From Streptomyces sp. NBC_00091 (lineage in GTDB: Bacteria; Actinomycetota; Actinomycetes; Streptomycetales; Streptomycetaceae), in assembly GCF_026343185.1 (NCBI RefSeq), contig NZ_JAPEMA010000001.1, positions 62,001 to 126,000 of the forward strand: a stretch of 64,000 bases of DNA. The letters run 5' to 3'. Position 1 is the first letter of the stretch. Each line of letters starts with the position of its first letter. Positions 62,146-64,000 of the stretch are shown in pieces. Under the pieces are notes generated by a model. The model was given only the letters and a program-made list of their open reading frames with translations, did no database searches and was not told the DNA's origin. A program made the position numbers and the translations under genes.

Positions 62146-63078
62146 AGTGACCCCCGGAATTCCGACACCTGGACGCTGGATGTTTGGTCATCCAGGGGAA
62201 GTGATCCAAGGTGGCAAAGCGGAAGAACTACCCCGAAGAGTTCAAGCGGGACGCGGTGGACCTGGTTGGTACAAGAACAAGGAGGCACGGCAGGAGAAGG
62301 CCGATGAGGAAGAGGTGCTGGCCTGCCGGATCAGGGCGATCCACACCGATTCTCGGGGATCCTACGGGGCCCTGCGGATCACCCGGAAACTCCGTGACCA
62401 GGGGAACATGGTGAACCGCAAAGGATCACGCGGGAGCGTGAGATCGTCGGGATAACGCGACGGAAACCACGGTCGCTGACGAGACAGGACCGTACGGCGC
62501 CGCCGGCACCGGACCTAATCCTGCGCAACTTCACCGCGCCGCTGCCCGGCTTGAAATTCGTCGGGGGACATCACCTGCCTGCCGACGACCGAGGGATGGC
62601 TGTAGCTGGCGACGGTGATCGACCTGTGCACACGGGAGGTCGTGGGCTGGTCGATGGCCGACCACATGCGCACCGAGCTGGTCGCGGGGACGCCATCCGG
62701 ATGGCCCATGCGGGCGGGCATACGGCGGGCAATGCGATCTTTCACTCGGATCGCGGGTCGCAATACACCTCAAAACAATTCCGTGCCCTGCTGGGCGAGT
62801 TGGACATCCGACAGAGCGCCGGACGTACCGGCTCGTGCTTCGACAATGCCGCCGCGGAGAGCTTCTTCGCGGTCCTGAAAGCAGAGATCGGCACGACCGT
62901 CTGGGAGTCCCGGGCGCAGGCTCGACAGGACGTTTTCCTGTGAATCGCGGAGCATTACAACCGGGAGCGGATCCACTCGACCATCGGCTACATCACGCCA
63001 TACCAGGCGAGGGTCCGCTGCCATCAACGGCTGGACCTCGCGGCATAAATCGGAAGTGTCGGGACCTGATGGGTCACT
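62146..63078 (+). mobile_element. degenerate IS3-family element
   Basis: About 933 bp bounded by imperfect terminal inverted repeats, 62146-62168 and 63056-63078, that match at 16 of 23 positions (both ends AGTGACCC ... CCGACAC). Inside are remnants of an orfA-orfB transposase. Full IS3 elements are 1.2-1.5 kb, so internal DNA has been lost. I see no target-site duplication. Confidence 0.72.
62211..63048 (+). pseudogene. IS3 transposase remnant
   Basis: OrfA begins at 62211 (MAKRKNYPEEFKRDAVDLV) and is cut after about 20 codons; it continues into orfB-type sequence (RIRAIHTDSRGSYGALRI), then shifts frame at least twice. The DDE catalytic core is spread over frames: VGWSMADH, NAIFHSDRGSQYTSKQF and FDNAAAESFFAVLKAE. 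An in-frame TGA at 62941 follows QARQDVFL, and the sequence resumes as IAEHYNRERIHSTIGY. The element cannot encode an active transposase. Confidence 0.82.
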
Positions 63079-63186
63079 TCACCGGGCGAAAGACCCAGCC
63101 CCGGCATCTCCCCGTGCCCGCACGAGAGTCAGTGCCAACCTGCTGCGGGGCCAACCTCCCGGTCGGCCCCGTGCTACTCGCGGTAG

Positions 63187-64000
63187 TCAGCTGAACATCG
63201 GGATGATGTCGGATCCGTACGCGTCGATGGTCGCTTCCCGGGCGTCGTGCATGTTGTAGAGGGCGAACTGGTCGACGCCGAGATCCCGCAGGGCCCGGAG
63301 CTTCTCGATGTGGGCCTCGACCGGCCCCAGGAGGCAGAAGCGGTCCACGATCTCGTCCGGGACGAAGTCCGTCGACGGGTTCCCGGCGCGGCCGTGGTGG
63401 CTGTAGTCGTAGCCGTGGCGGGACTTGATGTACTCCGTCAGCTCCTCGGGAACCATCGAGGAGTGCTCCCCGTAACGGGAGACCAGATCAGCGACGTGGT
63501 TGCCGACCATCCCGCCGAACCACCTGCACTGGTCGCGGGCGTGGGCGAGATCCTCGCCCACGTACGCGGGGGCCGCCACGCAGATGGCGATCGTGTCCGG
63601 GTCACGGCCGGCTGCCACGGCGGCCTCGCGGACCGACTTGACCATCCACTCGGTGAGGTAGAGGTCGGCCAGTTGGAGGATGAACCCGTCCGCCTTCTGG
63701 CCGGCCAGGGCCAGCGCCTTGGGCCCGTACGCCGCCATCCACACGGGCAGCTTGCCCTCGCGGATCCACGGGATGCGGATCGGGTTGCCGTCGACGAGTG
63801 CCTCGCGGCCCTCGGCGAGGTCGCGGATGACGTCGATGGCCTCCCCGAGGCGGGCCAGGGTGTTGGGGGCCCGGCCGGCAACGCGCATGGCGGAGTCGCC
63901 GCGGCCGATGCCGCAGACGGTGCGGTTGCCGTACATGTCGTTGAGGGTGGCGAAGGTGGAGGCGGTGACCTCCCAGGTGCGGGTGCCCGGATTGGTGACC
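63187..64000 (-). CDS. LLM-class F420-dependent oxidoreductase, 5' end outside the window
   Basis: An intact LLM/bacterial-luciferase-type oxidoreductase whose frame is open to base 64000 with no start; about 271 codons are visible. Features: YGNRTVCGIGRGDSAMR, LPVWMAAYGPKALALAG, ADGFILQLADLYLTEWMV, and the C-terminal DRFCLLGPVEAHIEKLRALRDLGVDQF and YGSDIIPMF. It resembles the TIGR03842-type F420 oxidoreductases; this is from recognition and not verified. These reduce unknown substrates with F420H2 or FMN. It is the likely parent type of the two upstream fragments. Confidence 0.85.
   Translation of the reverse strand, partial: VTNPGTRTWEVTASTFATLNDMYGNRTVCGIGRGDSAMRVAGRAPNTLARLGEAIDVIRDLAEGREALVDGNPIRIPWIREGKLPVWMAAYGPKALALAGQKADGFILQLADLYLTEWMVKSVREAAVAAGRDPDTIAICVAAPAYVGEDLAHARDQCRWFGGMVGNHVADLVSRYGEHSSMVPEELTEYIKSRHGYDYSHHGRAGNPSTDFVPDEIVDRFCLLGPVEAHIEKLRALRDLGVDQFALYNMHDAREATIDAYGSDIIPMFS

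Noticed and set aside
1..64000. tRNA, rRNA or other structured RNA genes
   Set aside because: No cloverleaf with TTCGAATC-type arms or rRNA signature was noticed on either strand by eye; a tRNAscan/Infernal run would be needed to be certain.

Overview
The window is very GC-rich actinobacterial DNA and almost certainly comes from a Streptomyces. The signs are a Tpg-type telomere protein gene, two SpoIIE-type phosphatases, IdeR/DmdR-type iron boxes, ALF-repeat and RHS toxins, frequent GTG/TTG starts and many ATGA/GTGA gene overlaps.

Layout. (1) 1-4.2 kb: the end of an unknown gene, an orphan and frameshifted telomere-protein gene (tpg), then a GntR/TetR fusion repressor divergent from an FAD monooxygenase, with two identical 12-bp palindromes between them. 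(2) 4.2-17.7 kb: cysteine hydrolase and GlxA-type regulator, two convergent PP2C/SpoIIE phosphatases, a secreted DUF3574 protein, an operon of ImmA/IrrE-like peptidase, MAB_1171c-type membrane protein and TPR protein, and an AsnC regulator / EamA exporter / aminotransferase unit. (3) 17.7-32.4 kb: an uncharacterised 938-aa protein with flavoprotein-like folds, divergent from a small zinc-ribbon protein, next to a type IV secretion/conjugation-like cluster: VirD4-like, VirB4-like, SCO6880-like, VirB6-like, VirB8/TcpC-like and VirB2-like proteins, a ParA-like ATPase and an SLT-NlpC/P60 wall hydrolase. No relaxase is visible. (4) 32.4-35.3 kb: a macro-domain protein, an FAD oxidoreductase and an inositol-monophosphatase-like enzyme.

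(5) 35.4-48.1 kb is an iron regulon with four iron boxes: an ABC ferric-siderophore importer (ATPase, two permeases, lipoprotein), an FhuF-like reductase, and a five-gene siderophore operon in the order ATP-grasp, IucA/IucC, MFS exporter, IucA/IucC, PLP decarboxylase. That order is the pvsABCDE order of the vibrioferrin pathway of Gram-negative bacteria, so a vibrioferrin-type carboxylate siderophore is predicted. This is the most striking metabolic feature.

(6) 48.1-61.7 kb is a zone of secreted and toxin-like proteins: a serine-protease homologue that has lost catalytic His and Ser and carries FG-GAP repeats; a small secreted protein and a 1125-aa Tat-exported ALF-repeat protein; an AraC regulator; and a polymorphic-toxin operon (SseB-like, WXG100-like, 1552-aa RHS protein, barstar). 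The RHS C-terminus carries the Glu-Arg-His pattern of the barnase/RNase Sa family, which fits the barstar immunity gene. (7) 61.7-64 kb: a truncated LLM-class oxidoreductase pseudogene, a decayed IS3-type element, and an intact LLM oxidoreductase that runs off the window. A third LLM scrap lies just upstream of the toxin operon, so the operon is bracketed by same-strand LLM-gene pieces, as expected of a recombination hotspot for toxin cassettes.
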